IMG/VR virus record: IMGVR_UViG_3300044858_003573
Span: 1 to 38,651 of that record
DNA: 38,651 bases
Strand: one strand, 5' to 3'
Origin: a virus
Positions within the stretch are counted from its first letter, which is position 1, and each line of letters begins with the position of its first letter. Made by a program: the position numbers and the translations under genes. Positions 31,141 to 37,722 of the stretch are shown here, in pieces. The notes under the pieces are model-generated. The model saw only the letters and a list, made by a program, of their open reading frames with translations, did no database searches and was not told the DNA's origin.

Positions 31141-31849
31141 CGCGCTCTCCGCCAAAATCAGTAAAGCCTTCACCGTTCGTGACGTTGATGACCATGCCGC
31201 CATGGCTGGCCTGCAGGGCGCGCAGCGTCGTGCGGATCAGGGCCGGGATGTCCAGGCCGTTGATCAGCACCCGCTCGGGGCGAAACCGCATGCCGTCGGT
31301 CTGGCTGGCGTGGCCGCCCTCCAGCGTCTGGTGGCCGGGGCGCTGCACTTGCCAGATCTCTCCGCCCAGCCGGCGCACGGCCTGGGCCTCGTTGTCGAAG
31401 CGGCAGTCGGTGATCACCCAGCGCGCGTCTTCGTCACTATTGGCGGCGATGTGCACCGCTGTTTTGGTCGACCAGTAGTTGGCCGACTCCGCCCTGCGGT
31501 ATTCCGTACCCCACCACTGCATGATCTGGCGCGGCGAGCGCGGCGCGTAGACCCATGCCTCCCAATCGAAGTCGGGCTGCTCTGCGCTGTGCAGGGCCAT
31601 CATGCGCTCGACGAACGGCTCATGGTGGCAGCGGCAGAAGGCCAGTGCGTCGGTCGCCACTTCCTTCGTGGCGCGGTCGCTCAGGATGTGCGCCCGGTCG
31701 CCCAGGTGGTAGCCGCCGGCCACCTCCAAGCGCAGCTGGTCGGCGAAGGCAATCTTGCGGAATCCGGCATGGGTGACCAGCGCGTCCGCCACTGTGTCCT
31801 TGCCTGCCCCGGCAAACCCGGTCAGGCCAATGATGATGTGCGCCGCCAT
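31130..31849 (-). CDS. Deoxynucleoside monophosphate kinase-like P-loop protein
   Basis: A 239-aa protein with the P-loop GFAGAGKDT (residues 11-19), then AFADQLRLEV and the LID-like RQIMQWWGTEYRR. The layout matches phage dNMP kinases of the T4 gp1 type, which phosphorylate dNMPs to feed replication. Conserved RWVITDCRFDNEAQAVRRLGG provides the following strand. ATG 31849 is adjacent to the previous stop (TGATG). In some phages a dNMP kinase accompanies modified bases, but no modification gene is seen here. Confidence 0.85.
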   Translation of the reverse strand: MAAHIIIGLTGFAGAGKDTVADALVTHAGFRKIAFADQLRLEVAGGYHLGDRAHILSDRATKEVATDALAFCRCHHEPFVERMMALHSAEQPDFDWEAWVYAPRSPRQIMQWWGTEYRRAESANYWSTKTAVHIAANSDEDARWVITDCRFDNEAQAVRRLGGEIWQVQRPGHQTLEGGHASQTDGMRFRPERVLINGLDIPALIRTTLRALQASHGGMVINVTNGEGFTDFGGERDGL

Positions 31850-32391
31850 CAGACGTTCGGTCCGTAGATCCGCTCCAGGAACCGGTGGACCTGGCGCGCC
31901 TGCAGGTCGGTCAGCGTGACGCTGTCCTGGTCCAGATTGACTGTGATGCCGGCGAGCACCACTTCGCCGTCGTCCCACAGCGAGGCGATTGCCGTAGGAG
32001 CATCCGGCGCGGCCGGCACGGCTTCGGCCTTCTTTGGCAAGGCATGGAAGGAATCCTTCTTCTCGGCAACCTGGCGCGTGTTTTTAGGCTTATCGATCCG
32101 CAGGCTGGCACCACTACTGCTGGCACCCAGCGTCAGCGCAGCACCAGGTGCCGGGGCCACAGTGTTTGGCGCCGCGCCCGGCAATCCATAGGCGCGCTTG
32201 CCATTCTCACGCTCGCCGCAATCGACAATCAGGCCGTTTTTGATAACGCCAGTGATCAGACCGTCGATGTTATTTCGCGGCTCTCCAAAGCCCTGGGACA
32301 TTTCCAGCATTGTCATGGTGCCGCCTGTGGCCGTAAGGTGTTCAAGCAGGCGGGCGCCGAAGCTGCCAGGCCTGGGGGTATACGTTTTCAT
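31849..32391 (-). CDS. Winged-helix-like early protein, unknown
   Basis: A 180-aa protein. The first 70 residues form a winged-helix-like fold (SFGARLLEHLTATGGTMTMLEMS, then GLITGVIKNGLIVDCGERENG). A long Pro/Ala/Ser linker of about 70 residues follows. A short C-terminal motif (VNLDQDSVTLTDLQARQVHRFLERIYG) closes the protein. No enzymatic signature. The ATG overlaps the upstream stop. It may bind DNA or act as a host-interaction adaptor. Confidence 0.6.
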   Translation of the reverse strand: MKTYTPRPGSFGARLLEHLTATGGTMTMLEMSQGFGEPRNNIDGLITGVIKNGLIVDCGERENGKRAYGLPGAAPNTVAPAPGAALTLGASSSGASLRIDKPKNTRQVAEKKDSFHALPKKAEAVPAAPDAPTAIASLWDDGEVVLAGITVNLDQDSVTLTDLQARQVHRFLERIYGPNV

Positions 32392-32699
32392 GCTGTTTGT
32401 GCCTCTCTGGTTTGAACGCGCACCGGCCACCGATCTGGCGCCAGCACGCAGGAAAGAATGATTCCGTGCAGCTCGTTGCGGTGCACGAAGACCCTGTCGA
32501 ATGTGATGTCCAGCGCCTTGCCAGGCTTCAGCTCGCCGCGGTACTGCGCCATGAAGCTGTCAGCCGCCGGCCCCAGCCAGATGCCCACCACGCTCATCAC
32601 GCCCATGCCGTCGCGCTGCACCATGGGCAGCACGTACTGCTGGCTGCCGCCGCTGGTCATCTGCTGATACACCGGTGCGGACAGAAACAGCGTGCCCAT
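32388..32699 (-). CDS. Hypothetical early protein
   Basis: A 103-aa protein with an alpha/beta pattern: MGTLFLSAPVYQQMTSGGSQ, then YVLPMVQRDGMGVMSVVGIW, DSFMAQYRGELKPGKALDIT and FDRVFVHRNELHGIILSCVLAPDRW. The repeated aromatic-hydrophobic strands suggest a small OB- or beta-barrel-like fold. Thirty-two nt separate it from the gene upstream, the widest gap in this operon. Unknown function. Confidence 0.55.
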   Translation of the reverse strand: MGTLFLSAPVYQQMTSGGSQQYVLPMVQRDGMGVMSVVGIWLGPAADSFMAQYRGELKPGKALDITFDRVFVHRNELHGIILSCVLAPDRWPVRVQTREAQTA

Positions 32700-32731
32700 G
32701 GCCGTCAACCTGCCGGATCTGTGCTGGCCAA

Positions 32732-32989
32732 TCATTGCCGCCGCCCCAAGGGGATGACGTTGCTGACCGGCTGGATGTGCACCTGGTGCGCTGGCTTCTC
32801 CAGTGCGGCCGGACGGGTGACGGCGCGGTGCTGATCGTCGTCGTCCTCCCACTGATGCAGCGGCAGCTCGGGGCGCGCCAGGCCCACGATGCACAGCGCA
32901 AGGCCGGTGCTGCAGAACAAGAACATCAGCACGATCAGCGCTGCCCACCATGGGTTTGCCAGGGCCATGTCCCACAGGGTGGCGATCAT
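32732..32989 (-). CDS. Single-pass membrane protein of the early operon
   Basis: An 85-aa protein with one clear transmembrane segment (ALIVLMFLFCSTGLALCIVGL, about residues 17-37) after a short Trp-rich N-terminus (WDMALANPWW). A charged, histidine-containing C-terminal tail follows (QWEDDDDQHRAV). It overlaps neighbours by 4 nt on both sides. It could alter host membranes or resist superinfection, but only the topology is visible. Confidence 0.6.
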   Translation of the reverse strand: MIATLWDMALANPWWAALIVLMFLFCSTGLALCIVGLARPELPLHQWEDDDDQHRAVTRPAALEKPAHQVHIQPVSNVIPLGRRQ

Positions 32990-33249
32990 GGCGACACCTG
33001 CACGGTTATGGTGGGCTTGCCGTGTTTGGTGCGGCACTGCACCGATCCGTCATTGAGCTGTGCCCAAGCTGCCTGTGGGCCGCACAAGGCCTGGGCGGCG
33101 ACGGCAAACTTTTCCTGAGCGATGGCGGCGTTGATGGCGTCCTGGAGGGTGACGGCCTGGTCCCACTCGGCGCTGTGGTCATCGAGGGAGGGGCCGAGCC
33201 AGCACAAAGCTCCGGCAAAGGCGACGGCGATCAGGGTGGTCTTGATCAT
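32986..33249 (-). CDS. Small exported protein
   Basis: An 87-aa protein with a signal-like N-terminus (MIKTTLIAVAFAGALCWLG). Mature part is helical and contains two cysteines (ALCGPQ, SVQCRT) that could form a disulphide. It would be periplasmic, or anchored by the hydrophobic N-terminus. It follows the membrane protein gene's operon partner and overlaps both flanking genes. No family recognised. Confidence 0.55.
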   Translation of the reverse strand: MIKTTLIAVAFAGALCWLGPSLDDHSAEWDQAVTLQDAINAAIAQEKFAVAAQALCGPQAAWAQLNDGSVQCRTKHGKPTITVQVSP

Positions 33250-33572
33250 GCCGCCTCCGCCATCATGGCTCGCAGCATGGCGCGGTCGGCCTGCGCCATC
33301 TCGAAGCGGCGCTGCAGCTCGATCTCGGAACGCAGGGCAAATTCGCGGACACGCTGCTCACACTCGCGGGCCATGGCTTCCAGGCGCCCCGGGCTGTGCA
33401 TGCTGTTACCGGCACGCTTGGATGCGCGCAACGTCCGTGCGTTGCGCGCCCATGCTACGGCCGCGTCAAATGCCTGCAGGTCAGCGTGCTGCTCGCGGTA
33501 ATGGCGGGTGATCTGCCCAGGCTGCATGGCCGCGAACCGGGCCTGCTGGGCTACGTCTCTGAGAAGCTGCAT
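33246..33572 (-). CDS. First gene of the leftward early operon
   Basis: A 108-aa highly basic helical protein (MQLLRDVAQQARFAAMQPGQ; coiled-coil EAMARECEQRVREFALRSEIELQRRF). AAGGAG lies 6 nt upstream of the ATG, the clearest early ribosome-binding site. It is the first gene transcribed from the promoter near 33635. In lambda this place is held by N, the antiterminator; size and basic character are compatible but no N-type motif is certain, so a function is not assigned. Confidence 0.65.
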   Translation of the reverse strand: MQLLRDVAQQARFAAMQPGQITRHYREQHADLQAFDAAVAWARNARTLRASKRAGNSMHSPGRLEAMARECEQRVREFALRSEIELQRRFEMAQADRAMLRAMMAEAA

Positions 33573-33610
33573 CCTTCACTCCTTGCCGCCGGGGTGGCGG
33601 GTTGGAGTGA

Positions 33611-33640
33611 ATTATTAAGCGGCTCGCTTTGCTATGTCAA
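33611..33640 (-). promoter_or_regulatory. Leftward early promoter (PL-like)
   Basis: On the minus strand, -35 TTGACA (plus-strand TGTCAA 33635-33640, a full match) is followed after 18 bp by -10 AATAAT (plus-strand ATTATT 33611-33616, 5 of 6). It faces the early operon starting at 33572. Both operators OL1 and OL2 lie over it, so repressor binding would block RNA polymerase. Confidence 0.85.
33617..33629. promoter_or_regulatory. Operator OL1
   Basis: AAGCGGCTCGCTT is a perfect dyad (AAGCG / CGCTT, 3-bp centre). It sits in the spacer and -10 side of the leftward promoter and shares its consensus with four other sites. Flanking TTAAGCG extends the half site. Confidence 0.75.
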
Positions 33641-33651
33641 GCGTATTGCTT
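33639..33651. promoter_or_regulatory. Operator OL2
   Basis: AAGCGTATTGCTT, a 4-of-5 half-site match to the palindrome, overlaps the -35 element of the leftward promoter and is 22 bp centre-to-centre from OL1. GCTTAA on its right extends the dyad. Confidence 0.75.
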
Positions 33652-33655
33652 AACT

Positions 33656-33901
33656 TTATTCGCGGGGCGTTGCTGGCCCCGTCCGTATGGCCTCGACAAC
33701 TTTCTCGGTGAGCTTGCTTGGCGAGTCCTCGTACATGATCTGGATGGACTTGGCCAGCACGTAGGGAACCACAGCGAACGCGCACGCCATGGCGTAGCCA
33801 GCTGCTTCCTGTGGAGCGCTGTTTGTCATGACGAGGGTGCCTAGGGTAATCAGAACGGCAATGATGGCGCCGATCAGCGGTAGTACGAAGACGAATCGCA
33901 T
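33656..33901 (-). CDS. Two-TM membrane protein in the rex position
   Basis: An 81-aa protein with an N-terminal transmembrane segment (FVFVLPLIGAIIAVLITLGTLV) and a second (GYAMACAFAVVPYVLAKSI), followed by a charged tail. AGGAG lies 7 nt before the ATG at 33901. An in-frame GTG/ATG at 33925 would make an 89-aa form. The gene follows the repressor gene on the same strand and would be expressed in the lysogen, where lambda carries rexA/rexB. Superinfection exclusion is the obvious hypothesis; sequence similarity to RexB was not assessed. Confidence 0.6.
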   Translation of the reverse strand: MRFVFVLPLIGAIIAVLITLGTLVMTNSAPQEAAGYAMACAFAVVPYVLAKSIQIMYEDSPSKLTEKVVEAIRTGPATPRE

Positions 33902-33962
33902 GGTGTGCTCCTGTTCGATGCGCAACTATTTGCGCGCCGTCGGAAAGGGTAGCACCTTAGCG

Positions 33963-34337
33963 CTAGGGCGCGCCGTTTCCCTGTCGTGGGTCTGGTTGCG
34001 CAATCGTATCAATGATTTTTACGGCTCGGTCGAGTTCGTAATCAGACATTGATTCCATCACCAGGTGGGCGTGTTCAATGCGCTTTTGCCTGTGTGTTAG
34101 GAGGGGATGTTCGTGGTCCATCCAGCCGCGTTCTTTGCCACAGGAGCTTTCCATCTTCCGTGCCAACGGGTCGCCGATCTGCCTGGGCTTTTTTGTTTTG
34201 CTGTCCGGCGCTCGGTTCTTGAGCTGGCTGATGTAGACGGCGGAGGAATTGACCTTGCTGGCCAAGGCTTCCGCGCTGCCAAGTTCCTCGATCAAAAGCA
34301 GCAGATTGTCCAGGCGGATCTCTGCAATAGTTTTCAT
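33963..34337 (-). CDS. Short repressor (cI-like HTH without S24 domain)
   Basis: A 124-aa protein. Residues about 20-42 form an XRE/lambda-repressor-type helix-turn-helix (SAEALASKVNSSAVYISQLK). The region after residue 80 is helical with no C-terminal S24 autocleavage domain (no Ala-Gly cleavage site or Ser/Lys dyad visible). It is the likely lysogenic repressor for the AAGCG operators beside it. ATG 34337 lies 13 bp from the first operator. Lack of a peptidase domain means RecA-type induction must work differently. Confidence 0.8.
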   Translation of the reverse strand: MKTIAEIRLDNLLLLIEELGSAEALASKVNSSAVYISQLKNRAPDSKTKKPRQIGDPLARKMESSCGKERGWMDHEHPLLTHRQKRIEHAHLVMESMSDYELDRAVKIIDTIAQPDPRQGNGAP

Positions 34338-34349
34338 GAGTGCAATTGG

Positions 34350-34362
34350 AAGCGAATTGCTT
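34350..34362. promoter_or_regulatory. Operator OR, repressor-proximal
   Basis: AAGCGAATTGCTT, consensus AAGCGNNNYGCTT, lies 12 bp upstream of the repressor ATG. Occupancy would affect repressor expression. GCTTAA flanks it. It is separated by 25 bp from the next site. Confidence 0.75.
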
Positions 34363-34374
34363 AACTCTTGGAAT

Positions 34375-34387
34375 GAGCGAAGCGCTT
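34375..34387. promoter_or_regulatory. Operator OR, middle
   Basis: GAGCGAAGCGCTT, with one mismatch in the left half site. It overlaps the candidate -35 (TTGCAT 34386-34391) of the rightward promoter. Spacing to the neighbouring sites is 25 and 23 bp centre to centre, as in lambda OR. Confidence 0.65.
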
Positions 34388-34421
34388 GCATTGTCTTAAG
34401 CGATGCGCTTATACTGTTTGC
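34386..34421 (+). promoter_or_regulatory. Rightward early promoter (PR-like), candidate leaderless
   Basis: -10 TATACT at 34410-34415 (5 of 6) with a weak -35 TTGCAT at 34386-34391, spacer 18 bp. The Cro-like ATG begins 7 nt after the -10, right where transcription should start, and no ribosome-binding site precedes it. This suggests a leaderless mRNA. The repressor's own promoter could not be identified with confidence. Confidence 0.65.
34398..34410. promoter_or_regulatory. Operator OR, Cro-proximal
   Basis: AAGCGATGCGCTT is a perfect half-site dyad and occupies the spacer of the rightward promoter, adjoining its -10 (TATACT). TTAAGCG...CGCTTAT flanks extend the match to about 17 bp. Confidence 0.8.
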
Positions 34422-34676
34422 ATGAAACTCGCCGACTACCTATCCGCACACGGCAGCCAGACCGAATTGGCGCGGGCCGTTGGGGCGCAGCCGCAGCTTG
34501 TCTGGCAGTGGTCTCGCGGCGTGCGCAAGATCCCCATCGAGCGCTGTATGCCCATCGAGCGCGCTACAAATGGTGTAGTCACCCGCAAAGACTTGCGCCC
34601 CGACGACTGGCAGGAGATCTGGCCCGAGCTGGCCCCCACCAACCCATCCACGGAGCCCGCTGCGGCGGGTGTGTGA
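34422..34676 (+). CDS. Cro/YdaS-like regulator
   Basis: An 84-aa protein with the YdaS/Cro-type fold: MKLADYLSAHGSQTELARAV, QPQLVWQWSRGVRKIPIERC, then TRKDLRPDDWQEIWPEL. The HTH spans about residues 12-32. It is the first gene rightward from the immunity region, so it would be a Cro analogue competing with the repressor at the AAGCG operators. An upstream in-frame ATG at 34386 would overlap operators and is not preferred. Confidence 0.85.
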   Translation: MKLADYLSAHGSQTELARAVGAQPQLVWQWSRGVRKIPIERCMPIERATNGVVTRKDLRPDDWQEIWPELAPTNPSTEPAAAGV

Positions 34677-34842
34677 TCCGTGAGCAGATTGCAGTTGCCG
34701 GCAGAGTTGACACGCGTGGCCGGCGGCTCTTTCCACCCCCCTGGCGTGCTGAGCGCTGGCGTGCCCCGAATGATTTGTCTCCTCTCGAAGGCTCGAAAGG
34801 CCTGGGGTCGCCGGGTGGGTTTTTTCTTTGGTGATGTATCGC
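34677..34842 (+). promoter_or_regulatory. Intergenic region with weak terminator
   Basis: 166 bp separate the Cro-like gene from the next regulator. CCTGG-GGTCG-CCGGG at 34801-34815 followed by TGGG and six T (34820-34825) is a plausible but weak intrinsic terminator (5-6 bp stem with a G-T pair), like lambda tR1 between cro and cII. The T-run is followed by TTTGGTGATG, the ribosome region for the next gene. Confidence 0.5.
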
Positions 34843-35271
34843 ATGCAAAAATTTTGCACCGCGATGCCTCACAACCGCTCTCAACAAAGTTGTGAGGCAG
34901 CCTTGAATCAGATTGCAATCCCGATCGAGATCAGCCCCGCCGAGGTGGCGCGCAAGCCGACGATGGGCTCGGCGATCGCACTGTGCGCCGAACTGGCCGG
35001 CCTGGAGCCCAAGCAGATCCAGGGCAAGCTGGCCATGGACAAGGGCCAGTGGAGCCGCTGGGAAAACGGCAGCGAGGGCGTGATCTGGCCCAAGCTGTCC
35101 GCACTGATGGACTTCTGCGGCAACGACGCGCCGGTGCACTGGATGCTGCACCAGCGTGGCTATGACCTGCACTCCATCCGCAAGCTGGAAAGCGAGACCG
35201 AGCGGGACAACCGCCGGTTGCGCGAAGAGAACGCGGCGCTTCGCCGGGTGCTGATGGCGGGAGCAAAATGA
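34843..35271 (+). CDS. Predicted DNA-binding regulator, replication/cII position
   Basis: A 142-aa protein. A core with EISPAEVARKPTMGSAIALC and then DKGQWSRWENGSEGVIWPKLSAL forms an HTH-like DNA-binding region. A C-terminal coiled coil (ESETERDNRRLREENAALRR) would mediate oligomerisation. Its place between Cro-like and primase genes fits lambda cII or O; a similar protein is common in Burkholderiales prophages. Several starts are open: TTG 34828, ATG 34834, ATG 34843 (GGTGA 8 nt upstream) and ATG 34864 (no ribosome site). I chose 34843. A 10-bp inverted repeat follows the start. Confidence 0.7.
   Translation: MQKFCTAMPHNRSQQSCEAALNQIAIPIEISPAEVARKPTMGSAIALCAELAGLEPKQIQGKLAMDKGQWSRWENGSEGVIWPKLSALMDFCGNDAPVHWMLHQRGYDLHSIRKLESETERDNRRLREENAALRRVLMAGAK
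34844..34858. repeat. 15-bp palindrome TGCAAAAATTTTGCA
   Basis: TGCAAAA-A-TTTTGCA is a perfect palindrome of 7-bp arms overlapping the candidate start of the regulator gene. It could be an operator for that regulator or for a host factor. It is AT-rich against the background. Confidence 0.65.
34866..34898 (+). repeat. 10-bp inverted repeat at the 5' end of the regulator gene
   Basis: GCCTCACAAC (34866-34875) and GTTGTGAGGC (34889-34898) are perfect 10-bp inverse complements around a 13-nt loop. It lies within the first codons of the regulator, so it could fold in mRNA and control translation, or bind a dimeric protein in DNA. Confidence 0.7.
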
Positions 35272-36347
35272 CACAGGCCACCCTCGACCGCCCGCCCATC
35301 GACATGCGCCAGGCCGAGGCCATGCTGCAGTTCATCGACGGTGCCGAGGACCGCGAGACCTGGGTGGCCGTGGGCATGGCGCTCAAGGCTGAGTTCGGCG
35401 ATGCCGCTTGGGGTGCCTGGGAGCAGTGGAGCCAGCAGGCGGCCAACTACAGCGCCCCGGCCTGCCGCAGCAGCTGGCGCGGTTTCAAGTCTCGCGCTGG
35501 CGGGTACACCATCGGCACCATCATCAAGCTGGCCAAGGACGGCGGCTACAGGTTCGAGCCCGGCGAGCGTCCGGCTGCTGCTGACCTGGCACGCCGCAGG
35601 GCCGAGCGTGAGTCCCGGGCCGCGGCGGATGCCAGGGCCCGTGCCGATCTGGCCGCCAATGCCGAGGAGCGCGCCCTGGCTGACTGGCGGTCCGCGCTGC
35701 GTGAGGGCGAGAGCGCCTACGCCAAGCGCAAGGGCATCGACAAGCCAGAGAGCTGCCGCTTTCTGCCCTCTCAGCAGGGCGGCGGCCTGGTGCTGCCGAT
35801 GTTGCGTTACGACCTGCCGCGCGAGCAGTCGCTCAAGGGCGTGCAGATCATCCGCGATGACGGCAGCAAGAAGTTTACCTACGGCATGCAAAAGCCCGGC
35901 ACGGCCTGCCGCCTGGGCCTGCCGGTGATCGGCGAGCCGGTGTTTGTGTGCGAGGGCTACGCCACGGGCATGAGTATCCGCATGGCGCTGGAGCGCCGAT
36001 ACCCGGTGTACGTGGCCTGGGACGCCTACAACCTGCCCGTAGTCGTCGAGTCGGTCTACAGCATGCTGCCAGGCTGCCCGATCGTGATCTGCGCTGATGA
36101 CGACTGGCGCACAGCCATCAAGGGCATTGCCAACAACGTGGGCCGCATCCAGGCCCAGGTGGCCATGGACGGCGTGATGGACGCTGGAGCCCGCCTGGTG
36201 GTGCGCTCCTTCCCCATTTTTGCCGCCCATCGTGGCGACAAGGACACCGATTTCAACGACCTGCACCGCCTGGAGGGCCTGCCCCAGGTCCGCGCCCAGC
36301 TCGATGTGGCGCTCGATGTGCTGCAACAGATCCAGAAATATGGCTGA
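35268..36347 (+). CDS. Replication primase with PriCT-2 and TOPRIM domains
   Basis: A 359-aa protein. Residues about 13-95 form a PriCT-2-type primase C-terminal domain (AEAMLQFIDGAEDRETWVAVGMAL; SWRGFKS). A charged helical linker (residues 100-145) follows. The TOPRIM part carries VFVCEGYATGMSI (E229), VICADDDW (D277-D279) and DTDFNDLHRL. The order matches P4-alpha-like primases without zinc ribbon. It makes primers with the helicase encoded next. Its ATG overlaps the previous stop and its end overlaps the helicase by 8 nt. Confidence 0.9.
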   Translation: MTQATLDRPPIDMRQAEAMLQFIDGAEDRETWVAVGMALKAEFGDAAWGAWEQWSQQAANYSAPACRSSWRGFKSRAGGYTIGTIIKLAKDGGYRFEPGERPAAADLARRRAERESRAAADARARADLAANAEERALADWRSALREGESAYAKRKGIDKPESCRFLPSQQGGGLVLPMLRYDLPREQSLKGVQIIRDDGSKKFTYGMQKPGTACRLGLPVIGEPVFVCEGYATGMSIRMALERRYPVYVAWDAYNLPVVVESVYSMLPGCPIVICADDDWRTAIKGIANNVGRIQAQVAMDGVMDAGARLVVRSFPIFAAHRGDKDTDFNDLHRLEGLPQVRAQLDVALDVLQQIQKYG

Positions 36348-37722
36348 TCAATCCAACAGCGCCAAGGTCTACCAGATGAGTCAACCCCCCGACATGGAAG
36401 ATGAGGACGCGCCCGCAGCACGCAAAGGGGAGGGGGGCGCACCTCGGGCACCTGTCAAGCGCGAGAAGCGCAAGAAGAAGGTCGACACCGGCAAGCTAAA
36501 CACGCTGTTCCGCAACTGGGCGCTGCAGTACTGTAGCCAGATCGCCTGGGACGTGGAGACACGCCAAGCCTACAGCGTGGCCGGCCTGCGCAACCAGTTC
36601 GGTAATGACGAGGTGCGCATGTGGATGACCAGCGACAAGCGCCGCGTGGTGCATGCCGACCAGGTCGTGTTCGATCCCAGCATGAAGTGCGGCCCGGCCT
36701 GCATCAATCTGTTCGGCGGCCTGGAGACAGTACCTGTGCCGGGCGACTGCGAGCCGATCCTGGACCTGTTGCGCCACCTCTGCGGCGACTCGGACATCGT
36801 CTACGAGTGGGTGCTGGACTGGATCGCCTATCCGCTGCAGAACCTGGGTGCCAAGATGCCCACCAGCATCATCATGCACGGCGATGAAGGGTCGGGCAAG
36901 AACCTGCTATGGGAGATCGTGCGCGACATCTACGGCTCCTACGGCTCCGTGGTGGGCCAGGACCAGCTGGAGGACAAGTTCAACGACTGGATCAGCCACC
37001 AGCTGTTCGTCATCGGCGACGAGGTGCTATCGCGCACTGAAATGCGCCACCTCAAGGGCAAGCTCAAGGCGATGATCTCCGGCCGCGAGATCAAGATCAA
37101 CACCAAGATGATGCCGGTGCGCTCTGAAGAAAACCACGTCAACCTGGTGTTTCTGTCCAACGAGCTGCAGCCCAATGCCCTGGACGCCTCGGACCGTCGC
37201 TATTGCGTGATCTGGACACCACCGAAGGCCGAGGCGGAGTTTTACCAGCGTGTGGTGCAGTGCAGGGACAACGGCGGCCGGGAAGCGTTCCTGCACTTCC
37301 TGATGAACCGAGGCTTGACGCTGTTCAAACCCTACGCCCCACCCCCGGCCACCAAAGCCAAGCACGACCTGATAGACCTTGGACGCCCCAACCCTGAGCG
37401 GTGGTGGCTCGCTTGGAGCAAGGAAGAGCTGCCGGTGACGTACAGCAGCTGTAGCGCCGACCAGGCCTACAGGCTATACCGACGATGGTGCGTGATCGAG
37501 GGCGAGAAGTTCCCCATGAGCAAGGCCGTGTTTGGCCGCATGGTAATGCGCTTGGCGGGCGACCAAGTGGCGGTGCGGGTGGTGACGCCAAAGAGCCTGC
37601 GCGTGTCTACCCGCATGTGGTGGGTGACCCCGCCCCCCGATCAGAGTGAAACCGGCCTTTATGCGCAGGACGCAATCGATTTGTTCGAGGCCAATCTGAA
37701 GGGCTACATCGGTGAAAACTGA
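36340..37722 (+). CDS. Superfamily 3-type replicative helicase (DUF5906 family)
   Basis: A 460-aa protein with Walker A GDEGSGKN (181-188), Walker B FVIGDEV (223-229) and a sensor/motif C segment with NLVFLSNE. A basic Lys/Arg N-terminus (VKREKRKKKVD, 39-49) precedes the ATPase. The C-terminal region (YRLYRRWCVIEGEKFPMSK) is the usual winged-helix-like DNA-binding tail of DUF5906 helicases. It would load at the iteron region immediately downstream and act with the upstream TOPRIM primase. Confidence 0.92.
   Translation: MADQSNSAKVYQMSQPPDMEDEDAPAARKGEGGAPRAPVKREKRKKKVDTGKLNTLFRNWALQYCSQIAWDVETRQAYSVAGLRNQFGNDEVRMWMTSDKRRVVHADQVVFDPSMKCGPACINLFGGLETVPVPGDCEPILDLLRHLCGDSDIVYEWVLDWIAYPLQNLGAKMPTSIIMHGDEGSGKNLLWEIVRDIYGSYGSVVGQDQLEDKFNDWISHQLFVIGDEVLSRTEMRHLKGKLKAMISGREIKINTKMMPVRSEENHVNLVFLSNELQPNALDASDRRYCVIWTPPKAEAEFYQRVVQCRDNGGREAFLHFLMNRGLTLFKPYAPPPATKAKHDLIDLGRPNPERWWLAWSKEELPVTYSSCSADQAYRLYRRWCVIEGEKFPMSKAVFGRMVMRLAGDQVAVRVVTPKSLRVSTRMWWVTPPPDQSETGLYAQDAIDLFEANLKGYIGEN

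Noticed and set aside
31106-31867. Plus-strand open frame opposite the dNMP kinase
   Set aside because: Shadow of a P-loop gene; no domain and it opposes a tightly coupled operon.
34680-34895. Small plus-strand open frame after the Cro-like gene
   Set aside because: No ribosome-binding site, unstructured translation and it runs across the terminator candidate into the regulator start region.
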